This document shows positions 7,784 to 16,993 of a stretch of 64,000 nt of DNA, piece by piece. The stretch is from NCBI RefSeq assembly GCF_009729015.1, contig NZ_CP045482.1:248001-312000 (forward strand), in the 5' to 3' direction. The notes below the pieces were generated by a model. The model saw only the letters and a list, made by a program, of their open reading frames with translations, was not told the DNA's origin and searched no databases. How positions within the stretch are numbered: the stretch's first letter is position 1; every line of letters begins with the position of its first letter. Made by a program: the position numbers and the translations under genes. The stretch comes from Acidianus ambivalens (GTDB taxonomy: Archaea > Thermoproteota > Thermoprotei_A > Sulfolobales > Sulfolobaceae).

Positions 7784-9223
7784 TTATGCCACTGCTCCTA
7801 ACTTATCTAACTCTAATTTTATAACTTTATTTAACATTGCAGCGTATTCAAAAGGCAATTCTCTCATTATTTCGTCCATGAATCCAAGGACTAACATTGA
7901 AGTAGCTTCCTTCTCACTTATTCCTCTGCTCATTAGATAGAATAATTGATCTTCACTCATCCTGAAAGTGTGAGCTTCGTGAGCTACATCAGCATCTTCT
8001 TCAAATACTTGGTTATGAGGGAATGTATAAGCCTTTGTCTTTTCGTCTAACATTAATGAGTCGCACTTTACAAAGGCTTTTGAACCTACAGCACCTTTAT
8101 TGACCTTAACTAAACCTCTATAAACGTTGACTCCTCCGTTAAATCCAATGTTTTTATTAATTACCCTACTTCTTGTATGAGGTGCTGCATGAATCATCTT
8201 TGAGCCACTATCCTTCCAGTCTCCCTCTGCAGAAGCTAAAGTTACTACCAGGCTAGTTGATGAAGCTCCTTCTCCCCTAAGTATTGTTGACGGATATACG
8301 AAGCTGTATTTTGAACCTAAAGATCCCTCAACCCATTCTATTACTGAGTTCTTGTTTGCCCAAGCTCTCTTGTTATTGAAGTTTATTACGTTTTTACTCC
8401 AGTTTTGAATTGTAGTGAACTTTATGTGAGCGTTGTCATTTGCAAATAATTCTACCATACCGTCGTGGAATGAAAAGTTCTTGAACTGCGGTGCAGAACA
8501 GCCTTCAATGAAGTGAATGTAAGAATCCTCGTCTGCAATAACTAAAGTGTGTTCAAACTGTCCTTCCATTTCAGTTCCTATTACAAAGAATCCTTCAACT
8601 GGAGTAGTAATCTTAACTCCTTTAGGAACGTAAACGAATACTCCTCCGCTCCATAAAGCTCCGTGAAGTGCAGCAAACTTATGATCCGAAGCTGGGAATA
8701 TTTTCATAAAGTATTGTTTAAATATATCAGGATACTTTACCATTGCCTCTTCTGGTGGCATCATTACTACTCCTTTTTTCTGTAACTCTTGTTTAACATT
8801 AGCATAAATTGGCTCGGACTCAAATACTGCAACTAATCCTCCTAAAACTTTTTGTTCAGATTGAGGAATACCTAACTTCTCGTAGTATTCCCTTATTTCT
8901 TTAGGGATTTGTTCCCAGCTATCTGTTCTTTCAACGTCCGGTTTTATGTATAATTCTAAGTTAGACACATTGAGCGAACTTAAAACGTCAGGTAACCAGT
9001 TAGGAGTAGGAAGCTTTTCAAATAGCTCTAAAGATTTCAGCCTTAATCTTAACATCCATTCTGGTTCTTTCTTTGCCTTAGAAATTGCTTCTATTGTACT
9101 TCTAGATAACCCGCTTTCTACAACTCTTCTATGAAATTCAATTTGATCTACTCTGTTATACTTGGCCTCTATGGCAGCATCAAGTATCTCGTTTATATCT
9201 ACTGACACTTTCTCTTCTGTCAT
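7784..9223 (-). CDS. sufB: Fe-S cluster assembly protein SufB
   Basis: 479 residues from the ATG at 9223. The frame stays open upstream to another ATG at 9301 (26 more residues, MHFLKYF...), but SufB proteins usually start close to MTEEKVSVDINEIL, so I chose the shorter form. The core has YVPKGVKI, FEHTLVIADEDSYIHFIEGC and, near the C-terminus, AHEAHTFRMSEDQLFYLMSRG, all SufB hallmarks. SufB is the scaffold on which the cluster is assembled in the SufBC2D complex. The gene lies between sufC and sufD. It is an essential system in Sulfolobales, which lack the Isc machinery. Confidence 0.94.
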   Translation of the reverse strand: MTEEKVSVDINEILDAAIEAKYNRVDQIEFHRRVVESGLSRSTIEAISKAKKEPEWMLRLRLKSLELFEKLPTPNWLPDVLSSLNVSNLELYIKPDVERTDSWEQIPKEIREYYEKLGIPQSEQKVLGGLVAVFESEPIYANVKQELQKKGVVMMPPEEAMVKYPDIFKQYFMKIFPASDHKFAALHGALWSGGVFVYVPKGVKITTPVEGFFVIGTEMEGQFEHTLVIADEDSYIHFIEGCSAPQFKNFSFHDGMVELFANDNAHIKFTTIQNWSKNVINFNNKRAWANKNSVIEWVEGSLGSKYSFVYPSTILRGEGASSTSLVVTLASAEGDWKDSGSKMIHAAPHTRSRVINKNIGFNGGVNVYRGLVKVNKGAVGSKAFVKCDSLMLDEKTKAYTFPHNQVFEEDADVAHEAHTFRMSEDQLFYLMSRGISEKEATSMLVLGFMDEIMRELPFEYAAMLNKVIKLELDKLGAVA

Positions 9224-9232
9224 TTTTCTACC

Positions 9233-9263
<31 letters not shown>

Positions 9264-9339
9264 CCTTTCCATGTTAAAGTAAAATATTTCAAGAAATGCA
9301 AAAATAATTAGATTATAAAGTTAAATGATAAAATAGTAG

Positions 9340-10080
9340 TTATTGCTTTATTACTCCTTCATAGCCTTTCTCATCTATTAATTTAGCTAGTTCCATGCTT
9401 CCGCTTGCTACAATTCTTCCTTTATACAACACGTGGATCTTATCCGCGTTCACATAATCTAAGATTCTCCTATAATGAGTTATTATTAAATATCCAGTAT
9501 TATTCTCTTCCTTGACTTTCTTTATTACATCAGAAATTGTCTTTAAACCATCAACGTCAACTCCAGAATCTGGTTCGTCCAAAATTGCAAATTTAGGCTT
9601 TAATATCTGCAACTGAAGAATTTCTACTCTCTTTTTCTCTCCACCGCTAAAGCCCTCAAATACTCCTCTGTTAAGAAGACTATCTGAGATACCCACCGAT
9701 TTAGATAAACTAGCTATTTTAGAGAATACTTGAGTAACTGATTCATTACTTCCATATACTCTATTGTATTCTGCAACTAAAAGTGTAGATAATTTTACTC
9801 CGCTAATCTCTATTGGATTTTGGAACGCTAAAAATAAGCCTTTCTTAACTTTCTGGTCAGTTTCAAGGTTAGTAATATCCTCTCCATCAAGTAATATTCT
9901 TCCTTTTGTTATTTTATACTTAGGATGTCCCATTATTGCCAAAGATAATGTAGTCTTTCCACTGCCATTTGGCCCCATTATTGCATGAACTTCTCCGCTT
10001 TTTACCTCAAGTGATATTCCTTTTATGATTTCCTTGCCTTCAACTTCAACGTGAAGGTCTTCTATCTTAAGTGTTGACAT
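9340..10080 (-). CDS. sufC: Fe-S cluster assembly ATPase SufC
   Basis: 246 residues; ABC-type ATPase. Walker A GPNGSGKT at 36-43, Q-loop FQNP near 86, signature FSGGEKKR at 144-151, Walker B FAILDEPDSGVD from about 164, and the H-loop THYRR. The E-P-D-S-G-V-D form of Walker B is characteristic of SufC. It powers cluster assembly with SufB and SufD, encoded just downstream. First gene of the suf operon; an AbrB-PhoU regulator gene lies 17 bp upstream on the same strand and may be part of the transcript. Confidence 0.95.
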   Translation of the reverse strand: MSTLKIEDLHVEVEGKEIIKGISLEVKSGEVHAIMGPNGSGKTTLSLAIMGHPKYKITKGRILLDGEDITNLETDQKVKKGLFLAFQNPIEISGVKLSTLLVAEYNRVYGSNESVTQVFSKIASLSKSVGISDSLLNRGVFEGFSGGEKKRVEILQLQILKPKFAILDEPDSGVDVDGLKTISDVIKKVKEENNTGYLIITHYRRILDYVNADKIHVLYKGRIVASGSMELAKLIDEKGYEGVIKQ

Positions 10081-10097
10081 TTTCTGTCAATAATATG

Positions 10098-11102
10098 TTA
10101 TTTAACAACATTAAAGTTTCTTTCTATCCAAGGCATATCTTCTAAAAATAAAGTGCAAGAAGAATTTTCTAATGCCAATTGTAAGTTAGATACTATATCT
10201 ACAACAGATGTATAGATTATTGAAGATTTATCATTAAATGATTGTAGTAATGAATTTATTTGATTTATTAAGTTTAGTCCATTACTTACTCTCTTCATGC
10301 TAGGAAATAGTATGCTCATTATTACTTCGTCTAATAGATCATTAATTTTCTGTAAGATCTCCTTTAAAATTGGAGTATCTTCATTAAGTTTAGTTGTTTT
10401 TATCGTAGAATCTATTCTATCTATTAGTCTTGAGATATTAAGTAAAATTACAGCATTCATGACTACTAAAAAGTTCTTATTTAAATTTGAAGAAACTTCA
10501 TATTTGCTCCCTACAACATGCCTTAGTAACATTAAGTAAACTCTTCTTAAGTCCTCCTGCTGGGTTAATTCACTATCTTTCGGTTGTTCTCCAGATAAAT
10601 AAGAGATTATTCCATCGACTTTCTTTGAGATGATGTTTAAAATTCTCCTTAGTAAAGATTCTAAGCCCACTTTTTCAGCATCAAGTAAGCATTCTAATTT
10701 TACTCTATTTTCCGAGGCCTCGGTCACCTCTGCGCCAACCATTTGTTTAGTTGTTGAAATTAAGTCCTCTATCTCTTTTTGGACAATTTGTTTCTTAGAC
10801 TCGAATACTATTTCGTCATAGCCTAAAGAATAAAGGCATAAAACCATGCTGGGTATTGGTTGCTTTATAGCATCTATATCAATTTTTATTGTTTTCCTAT
10901 TAGATAAGAGCTTTATCTTCTCTGCAAGAAGTTTAAGTGAACCGTCATCGGAAATTTCTATTAAAATTTTGTCTCCAGGCTTAATGTTCCATCTATTTAT
11001 CCATTTTTTGGGTAATGTGATGAAAAGTGAAGAAGAACCTAACTTTTGTACTTTCCTAGTCTCAATATCCTTGGAATTGTCAAACTCTTCCAAGTCAGTC
11101 AC
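10098..11102 (-). CDS. AbrB-domain / PhoU-like regulator
   Basis: 334 residues. Residues about 15-60 form a SpoVT/AbrB swapped-hairpin DNA-binding domain (RKVQKLGSSSLFITLPKKW, then IKPGDKILIE). The remainder is helical with two PhoU-like repeats (about 115-220 and 225-330). This AbrB plus PhoU arrangement is common in archaea and is usually annotated as a phosphate uptake regulator, though direct evidence is thin. The gene ends 17 bp from the sufC start on the same strand. No phosphate transporter is nearby, so a role other than phosphate control, perhaps linked to the suf operon, is possible. Confidence 0.85.
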   Translation of the reverse strand: MTDLEEFDNSKDIETRKVQKLGSSSLFITLPKKWINRWNIKPGDKILIEISDDGSLKLLAEKIKLLSNRKTIKIDIDAIKQPIPSMVLCLYSLGYDEIVFESKKQIVQKEIEDLISTTKQMVGAEVTEASENRVKLECLLDAEKVGLESLLRRILNIISKKVDGIISYLSGEQPKDSELTQQEDLRRVYLMLLRHVVGSKYEVSSNLNKNFLVVMNAVILLNISRLIDRIDSTIKTTKLNEDTPILKEILQKINDLLDEVIMSILFPSMKRVSNGLNLINQINSLLQSFNDKSSIIYTSVVDIVSNLQLALENSSCTLFLEDMPWIERNFNVVK

Positions 11103-11172
11103 TATTTTTACTATGTTAAACAGCGTTTATAAATATGTTGCAACTTTATTATAAACTTATAAAAGAAGCTTT

Positions 11173-11496
11173 TTAAGTGGATTTCTTCTTCAGAATTATC
11201 TTTATAAATCCTTTATTCCTCACGACGTCCACGTCGTATTTCTCTACGTTATTGACTGGAAGCTCTAAATGATAACATTTACCATATTTGTCCTTGCAGC
11301 TTAATTCTAATTTATTATTCTCCATTTTAATGTAAAGAGTTTGACTTTCTAGGTGAGGAACATCTACTATATAGTAGATTTCCTTATCTGTTTCATAATA
11401 AGTGTATAATGGCTCGTTAAATTCCTTCTCTATTTCCTCTTCCATCATCTTTTTCACAAGATCGTAAAGATCTCTAAATGCTGGCATTTTTATCAC
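11173..11496 (-). CDS. Hsp20 / CS-domain-like small protein
   Basis: 107 residues from GTG 11496 (ATG at 11487 is an alternative). After a short helical start (RDLYDLVKKMMEEEIEKEF) the protein is all beta: YETDKEIYYIVDVPH, LYIKMENNKLELSC, YHLELPVNN, then VRNKGFIKIILKKK. That is the order of strands in alpha-crystallin/CS domains, including a 'hxhhLxKxx'-like end. It lacks a clear C-terminal I-x-I oligomer motif. The start overlaps the PAC2 stop by GTGA, so it is translated with the PAC2 gene. A chaperone-type role is inferred from fold only. Confidence 0.6.
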   Translation of the reverse strand: MIKMPAFRDLYDLVKKMMEEEIEKEFNEPLYTYYETDKEIYYIVDVPHLESQTLYIKMENNKLELSCKDKYGKCYHLELPVNNVEKYDVDVVRNKGFIKIILKKKST

Positions 11497-12242
11497 GCAT
11501 AACTCATAGGCCTTACAGAAGAATATGAGGGAAGTTCTTTCTTAGTTTGCTCCATTAAGCCTTTAATTTTAGCCCTTATTTCTTCTGCTTCTTTAAGTAA
11601 AGAGCTAACATCTATACTAAAGCCTATATATTTTGATATAATATCCAATGCTACTGCAGAAGCTTCTGGATCTGGTATATCGAGGAATGATTCAACAACT
11701 ACTACAAAATTTCTAACATTTTTCCTTGACGCTTCAAGTAATATAGGTGCATAAGGACCTGCAATATACCCGTCATCAAATTTTTGCATTAAATTAGTCT
11801 TTGACAATTCTTCTGATAATCCTTCTTCACTTGCTATCCAATAGGCAGTAGGCTTTTCTATATCTAACCTATTAGGTATTGGAACACCAGTAATAGAAAT
11901 TATTGTATCTATTCCGTATTTCTTTGCATAATCAACTATAAACTCTGCTAACGGATATGCTGAAGACGCAGATAACGCTGTCCATGCATGTAATATTATG
12001 GTATTAACATTATGATATACTCTTAGAGGAGACTTAGCTATACCATTAGTAACATGCATAACTGGCGGAATGTATTTCTTGGAAAAAACTTCGCCATATT
12101 CCTTGAATCCTCCTTTTTCTATTAAAAATTCTGTAGCAATTTCTCCAACTAGGCCAGCATCCGGTAATCCAATTATCATATAACTTGGTTTAGTTAATTG
12201 AGGAATGTACGATTCTCTGATCTCAAACGACAATTTACTCAC
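11493..12242 (-). CDS. PAC2-family protein (proteasome assembly chaperone fold)
   Basis: 249 residues. It has the PAC2 features: an N-terminal IIGLPDAGLVGEIATEFLI segment, SPLRVYHN, the mid-protein SITGVPIPNR, YIAGPYAPILLEASR and VVESFLDIPDPEAS. In eukaryotes PAC2 helps assemble the 20S proteasome; in archaea the role of these proteins is less settled. A helical C-terminus follows (about 205-245). The start overlaps gcvH by 8 bp and the end overlaps the Hsp20-like gene by 3, so it is embedded in a gcvT-gcvH-PAC2-hsp20-like operon. Confidence 0.88.
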   Translation of the reverse strand: MSKLSFEIRESYIPQLTKPSYMIIGLPDAGLVGEIATEFLIEKGGFKEYGEVFSKKYIPPVMHVTNGIAKSPLRVYHNVNTIILHAWTALSASSAYPLAEFIVDYAKKYGIDTIISITGVPIPNRLDIEKPTAYWIASEEGLSEELSKTNLMQKFDDGYIAGPYAPILLEASRKNVRNFVVVVESFLDIPDPEASAVALDIISKYIGFSIDVSSLLKEAEEIRAKIKGLMEQTKKELPSYSSVRPMSYA

Positions 12243-12642
12243 CTCTTATTTTCTCAATATATTTTTCTGGAGTTAATAGCCTTTGAGCTTCCGATTTATC
12301 TTTAATTTTAATCTTGAACATCCAACCTTCACCGTAAGGATCTTTATTTATAATTTCTGGAGAAGTTTCAAGCTCCTCATTTACCTCTACTACTACGCCA
12401 CTTAATGGCGAATAAAGATCCGAAGCAGCCTTAACTGATTCTATAGTTCCAACAGGATCTCCAGCTTTAACTTCTTGATTAACCTTAGGTAATTCAATTC
12501 CAACAATGTCCCTTAACTTCTTTTGAGCATAATCAGTTATTCCCACTACAGCAACGTCTCCATCAATCTTTACCCATTCATCAGTCTCGGTATAAAGCCT
12601 ATCATCTAGGACTATGTATTTTCCCACTTTTATTTCTCCCAT
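12235..12642 (-). CDS. gcvH: Glycine cleavage system H protein
   Basis: 135 residues. Lipoyl domain with the attachment lysine in GTIESVKAASDLYSP (Lys71). GcvH carries the aminomethyl group on its lipoyl arm between the P protein, the T protein and the dihydrolipoamide dehydrogenase. The gene follows gcvT by 8 bp and overlaps the PAC2 gene. The P-protein genes lie on the other side of the divergent promoter. No L-protein or lipoate ligase gene is in the window. Confidence 0.96.
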   Translation of the reverse strand: MGEIKVGKYIVLDDRLYTETDEWVKIDGDVAVVGITDYAQKKLRDIVGIELPKVNQEVKAGDPVGTIESVKAASDLYSPLSGVVVEVNEELETSPEIINKDPYGEGWMFKIKIKDKSEAQRLLTPEKYIEKIRGE

Positions 12643-12650
12643 GCGAACAC

Positions 12651-13694
12651 CTAGATTAATGGAAAGTCTGAGATTTTAGCTCTATACTCCTTGCCTCTAA
12701 TTTCTATATTAGCATGAAATCCAAAGAAGGCGTTAGATGAATTAATATAACCCATGCCTATTACCCTACCTAAGTACGGTGAATAAGTCGAACTAGTTAC
12801 TTCTCCTATTTCTATTTCTAGAATTCTTATCTTATAACCATGACGAGGGATTACTCTTATACCTTTTTGCAATTTAAACCCAACTCTTATTCTTTTTACG
12901 CCATTCTTAAGTTGTTCCTCAACTTTCTCTTTGCCTATAAAATTTTTATCTAAATCAAAGACCCAATATCTGGCCTCTACTGGTGTCGTGTTTTCATCTA
13001 TATCCTCTCCATATAGTACAAAACCCATTTCTTGCCTTAAACTATCCCTCGTTATTAGCCCTGCCGGTTTAATTCCTTTTTCTATGAGTTTATTTATTAT
13101 CCTTTCGGCAACCTCCACCTTAGCCCAAACTTCCAAACCGTCTTCTCCTGTCCATCCAGATCTACTTAGTAGAAATACGTCTTCTCCTAGAAAATTAGAA
13201 TTTAAAACAAACTGTAAAGGTTGTAGGTCCGTTTTATATCCTAATAATTCCCATACTCTTCTACCTTGTATTGCCAGCATAACATAATCGAAAGTTAAGT
13301 CCTCAACTTCCAGCGAAGAATTACGTTTTATCCAGTTGATATCTTTATCTCTATTAATAGCATTAGTCACCATTAAAAACTCTGTATCTGAAACCTTGTA
13401 AATCATTATGTCGTCTATAAATCCACCTTTCTCATTTAGCATTGCAGAAGGCCCTATCATCCTAAAGTTTTCAGTCGATAATGACCTAGTTACTATCTTA
13501 TCTAGTTCTTCTTTTTTTCCTTTTATTCTTATTCTACCCATGTGAGACAAGTCAAAAAACGCCGCATTTTGCCTTACAGCCATGTGCTCGTCTTGATAAG
13601 AAGTATAATCCATTGGCATTTCCCATCCAGCAAATTCTCCAAAATTTGCACCTATCCTCTCTTCAACTGCTGAAAGAGGAGTTTTAAACAACAT
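12651..13694 (-). CDS. gcvT: Glycine cleavage system T protein (aminomethyltransferase)
   Basis: 347 residues. Starts MLFKTPLSAVEERIGANFGE, followed by the GWEMPMDY motif, the RxNAAFFDLSHMGRI substrate region, LSRSGWTGEDGLEV and the folate-binding SLRQEMGFVLYGEDIDENTTP stretch; the usual C-terminal IGEVTSSTYSP is present. It releases ammonia from aminomethyl-GcvH and forms 5,10-methylene-tetrahydropterin (in Sulfolobales a modified folate). First gene of the minus-strand operon; a GAGG sequence lies 6 bases before the ATG. Confidence 0.96.
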   Translation of the reverse strand: MLFKTPLSAVEERIGANFGEFAGWEMPMDYTSYQDEHMAVRQNAAFFDLSHMGRIRIKGKKEELDKIVTRSLSTENFRMIGPSAMLNEKGGFIDDIMIYKVSDTEFLMVTNAINRDKDINWIKRNSSLEVEDLTFDYVMLAIQGRRVWELLGYKTDLQPLQFVLNSNFLGEDVFLLSRSGWTGEDGLEVWAKVEVAERIINKLIEKGIKPAGLITRDSLRQEMGFVLYGEDIDENTTPVEARYWVFDLDKNFIGKEKVEEQLKNGVKRIRVGFKLQKGIRVIPRHGYKIRILEIEIGEVTSSTYSPYLGRVIGMGYINSSNAFFGFHANIEIRGKEYRAKISDFPLI

Positions 13695-13730
13695 TATAAT
13701 CCTCTATAAAATATACTATATGAAATTTAA
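13695..13730. promoter_or_regulatory. 36-bp divergent promoter between gcvT and gcvPA
   Basis: Only 36 bp separate the two ATGs. TATAAA at 13705-13710 lies about 24 bases before the gcvPA ATG, consistent with a leaderless transcript. On the minus strand a TATAGT-like element starts at about 13720, some 26 bases before the gcvT ATG. The two TATA boxes overlap face to face, so both halves of the glycine cleavage system share one control region. Confidence 0.6.
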
Positions 13731-15083
13731 ATGGTCTACCACCCTTGGCTACCAAACCTTGATTATGAGAACGAAATGATTAGAGAAATAGGAGTAAATA
13801 GCATTGACGACCTATTTAAGGATATACCAGAGGAAATAAAATTAAAAAGATTATTGAATGTTGGTTATTCAAAACCTCTTTCAGAATATGAAATTTATTT
13901 AAGGCTCTTGGAACTTGAAAATAAGAACGCTAAATTAAGAATGCCTCCATTTTTAGGGGGAGGAGTATGTCCCCATTACGTACCAGAAGCAGTAAAGTTT
14001 GTTATATCGAGGTCTGAGTTTTACACTTCATATACTCCTTACCAACCAGAAATAAGCCAAGGCTTACTCCAGGCTTTATTCGAATATCAAAGTTTGATGG
14101 CAGATTTACTTGAAATGGAAGTAGTAAATTCGTCAATGTACGAGTGGGGATCTGCGTTAGCTGAAGCAGTATTAATGGCTTATAGGATAAACGGTAAGAA
14201 AAAGGTTGTAATTCCCGCATCAATTAATCCTTACCACAAAAAGGTCTTAGAAACCTGGACTTATGGGAAAGAGATAAAAATAAAGGAAATTCCTTATTCT
14301 AATGAAGGAAAGATTAACCTAGAAGTTGCAGAGAAAGAAATAGATGAAGAAACTTCCGCTGTTTATATTCAACAACCAAACTTTTTTGGAATATTTGAGA
14401 CTGACATTGAAGAAATAGTTGATTTAGCTAAAAAGAAAGGAACCATTACGATTATGGGCGTGAATCCACTATCTTTAAGTTTAATAAAACCGCCTGGAGA
14501 ATACGATATCGATATCGCGGTCGGAGACGGCCAGGAACTAGGTTTACCGTTAAATTTTGGAGGACCTTATATGGGAATTTTTGCCACTAAATGGGATGGT
14601 AAATTAGTAAGGCAAATGCCTGGTAGATTAGTAGGATTAACTACAGATTCTGAAGGTAAAAGGGGTTATACTCTTATTTTGCAGACAAGAGAACAATTCA
14701 CAAGAAGAGAAAAAGCTACTTCCAATATAACCACAAATGAAGCCTTAATGGCCATAGCTAACGCAGTGTATATATCATTACTAGGAAAATCCGGTTTAAG
14801 GAAACTTGCAGAAGAAATATATAAGAGAAGTCATTATGCTCTTTTAGAATTTGAGAGAAAAGGAATTGGAAAAAGAAAGTTTAATTCCGATTTCTTTGAG
14901 GAATTTACAGTAAGTTTTCCCATAAGCTACGGTAAAATTCATGAGAATTTGAAAGCTAGAGGAATTTATGGAGGATTAAAAATCTCAGATAAAGATGCAA
15001 TATTTTGCGTCACCGAAGTACACACAAAGCATATGATAAATGAAATGATAGAAGAGGTGAAGAAAATTGTGGAGACAAGCTAA
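13731..15083 (+). CDS. gcvPA: Glycine dehydrogenase (decarboxylating) subunit 1
   Basis: 450 residues; N-terminal half of the split P protein. Marked by the start HPWLPNLDYENEMIREIG, FLGGGVCPHYVPEAV, YTPYQPEISQGLLQALFEYQ, and IAVGDGQELGLPLNFGGPYMG. It lacks the PLP lysine, which is in subunit 2. The two subunits decarboxylate glycine and load the remaining aminomethyl group on GcvH. The stop overlaps the TTG start of gcvPB by 17 bp. Confidence 0.96.
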   Translation: MVYHPWLPNLDYENEMIREIGVNSIDDLFKDIPEEIKLKRLLNVGYSKPLSEYEIYLRLLELENKNAKLRMPPFLGGGVCPHYVPEAVKFVISRSEFYTSYTPYQPEISQGLLQALFEYQSLMADLLEMEVVNSSMYEWGSALAEAVLMAYRINGKKKVVIPASINPYHKKVLETWTYGKEIKIKEIPYSNEGKINLEVAEKEIDEETSAVYIQQPNFFGIFETDIEEIVDLAKKKGTITIMGVNPLSLSLIKPPGEYDIDIAVGDGQELGLPLNFGGPYMGIFATKWDGKLVRQMPGRLVGLTTDSEGKRGYTLILQTREQFTRREKATSNITTNEALMAIANAVYISLLGKSGLRKLAEEIYKRSHYALLEFERKGIGKRKFNSDFFEEFTVSFPISYGKIHENLKARGIYGGLKISDKDAIFCVTEVHTKHMINEMIEEVKKIVETS

Positions 15084-16575
15084 TTGGAACGAACCACTTA
15101 TTTACGAATTATCAAGCGACAAAAAAAGAAAACAAGGAATTATAATACCAGAAGAGGATATTGATGTAAAAATTGACATACCTGAGAAAATTAAGAGAAA
15201 AAATGAACTCGAAATTCCGGAATTAAGCGAATTAGAAGTTGTAAGACACTTTGTAAGACTTTCACAGCAGAACTTTGGCGTAGACTTAGGAATGATGCCA
15301 CTAGGCTCATGCACCATGAAATATAACCCTAAGGTTGAGGAGTTAACTAGTAGGGTGGTAGAAAACTATCACCCGTTACAAGACGAGGATACTGTACAAG
15401 GAATTCTAGAAATGATGTACGAAATGCAGAAATGGCTAGCAGAAATTACTGGAATGGACGAATGCAGTCTTCAAATTCCTGCAGGAGCTGCAGGAGAATT
15501 GGCTGGAGTTCTAATGATCAAGAAATATCATGAATCTAAAAATAGAAGAAGAGACGAAATGCTAGTTGCAGATACTGCTCACGGAACTAATCCTGCAAGT
15601 GCTACAATGGCCGGATATAAGGTAATTTATATTAAATCTAATCAAGAAGGGCTTGTTGATATTGATATACTAAAAGAAGTAGTTAATTCAAAAACTGCGG
15701 GATTTATGCTCACAAATCCTAATACTTTAGGATTATTTGAGGAGAATATATTAGAGATCTCTAAGATAATTCATTCTATCGACGGAGTATTATATTACGA
15801 CGGTGCAAATTTAAATGGTATACTAGGAGTGGCAAGACCAGGGGATATGGGATTTGATATAGTTCATATAAACTTACATAAGACGTTTGCAGTACCACAT
15901 GGTGGCGGGGGACCTGGAGCGGGAGCAATTTGTGCTAAAGGCGAGCTAAAAGATTATTTGCCGTATCCTATAGTTGATAAAGAAGGAGATAAGTATGTTT
16001 TAAGGAATCCAGTAAAAACTATTGGTAAAATAGCGTCTTTTTATGGTAATATAGGAAATGTTATAAGAGCCTATGTTTACATATTAGGCTTAGGGCCTCA
16101 AGGCGTTTCACAAGTAGGAAAAATGAGCACATTAGCTACCAATTATTTAATTTCTAAGCTTAAAAATGTTAAAGGCTTAGAATTATTAGCACCGCATAGA
16201 CCAAGAAAGCATGAAGTTGTATTTAGTGCAAAACCTTTGCTTAACGATAAAGGAGTTACTGCATTAGATATAGCAAAGGCATTATTAGATAGAGGCTTTC
16301 ATGCTCCAACTATTTACTTCCCAGGAATTATAGAAGAAGCATTAATGATAGAACCTACTGAAACAGAGCCTAAAGAGACTTTAGATAAATTCATAGATGC
16401 ATTAAAGGAAATCCTAGAGGAGAGCTATAAAGATCCAGAGAAGATACACCAAACTCCTCAGAATACAACCGTAAAAAGATTAGATCAAGTTAAAGCTAAT
16501 CATCCTACTAGTGTAACACCGTCTTATAGAGTACTTAGACTTAGGGAAAAAGGTGTAATAAAAATATTAAAATAG
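15067..16575 (+). CDS. gcvPB: Glycine dehydrogenase (decarboxylating) subunit 2
   Basis: 502 residues from TTG 15067. PLP-binding lysine in HINLHKTFAVPHGGGGPGAG (Lys272). Other marks are MMPLGSCTMKYNP, ADTAHGTNPAS and YDGANLNGI. Forms the active P protein with GcvPA, encoded just upstream with a 17-bp overlap. The stop nearly abuts the stop of the convergent signal peptidase gene. Confidence 0.96.
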   Translation: MWRQANWNEPLIYELSSDKKRKQGIIIPEEDIDVKIDIPEKIKRKNELEIPELSELEVVRHFVRLSQQNFGVDLGMMPLGSCTMKYNPKVEELTSRVVENYHPLQDEDTVQGILEMMYEMQKWLAEITGMDECSLQIPAGAAGELAGVLMIKKYHESKNRRRDEMLVADTAHGTNPASATMAGYKVIYIKSNQEGLVDIDILKEVVNSKTAGFMLTNPNTLGLFEENILEISKIIHSIDGVLYYDGANLNGILGVARPGDMGFDIVHINLHKTFAVPHGGGGPGAGAICAKGELKDYLPYPIVDKEGDKYVLRNPVKTIGKIASFYGNIGNVIRAYVYILGLGPQGVSQVGKMSTLATNYLISKLKNVKGLELLAPHRPRKHEVVFSAKPLLNDKGVTALDIAKALLDRGFHAPTIYFPGIIEEALMIEPTETEPKETLDKFIDALKEILEESYKDPEKIHQTPQNTTVKRLDQVKANHPTSVTPSYRVLRLREKGVIKILK

Positions 16576-16576
16576 C

Positions 16577-16993
16577 TTACAGATAGGAAAATAATATAGA
16601 AAGATAGCCTAAATATGGTATCGAAATTATATAACCGTTTACTTCAGTCACTTTTCCTATTACATCTGTACTAGGAATTCCTTGTGGTGGTTCTAATCCA
16701 ATTCTATTATCAGAATATGGATTTGATATGTTATCAACGCCTTGTGTAATATAATGATTACCATCTATACCGACAACCCTGTGAATAACATAAATTCCGT
16801 ATTCTGGGGATTTATAAATTATAACATTATGGTACTGTATATTTTCTGGTGGACCGTAAAACGTTAGTGCACCGTTCTGAAAAACTGGATACATTGACAC
16901 TCCTTCTACGCTTGCGGTAGTAATTATATTAGTAAAGAATAGAATGTAAACAAAAGCTATAAAAATAATTATTATAATGTCACTCTTCTTCAT
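16577..16993 (-). CDS. Type I signal peptidase (archaeal/ER type)
   Basis: 138 residues. An N-terminal membrane helix (about 5-27) is followed by the catalytic serine in EGVSMYPVF (Ser33) and the general-base histidine in YVIHRVVG (His71), in place of the bacterial lysine. An acidic motif of the family lies near the C-terminus, and a second hydrophobic stretch ends the protein. It would cut signal peptides from secreted proteins on the outer face of the membrane. The ATG overlaps the zinc-ribbon gene upstream by 14 bp, so they form a small operon. Confidence 0.88.
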   Translation of the reverse strand: MKKSDIIIIIFIAFVYILFFTNIITTASVEGVSMYPVFQNGALTFYGPPENIQYHNVIIYKSPEYGIYVIHRVVGIDGNHYITQGVDNISNPYSDNRIGLEPPQGIPSTDVIGKVTEVNGYIISIPYLGYLSILFSYL

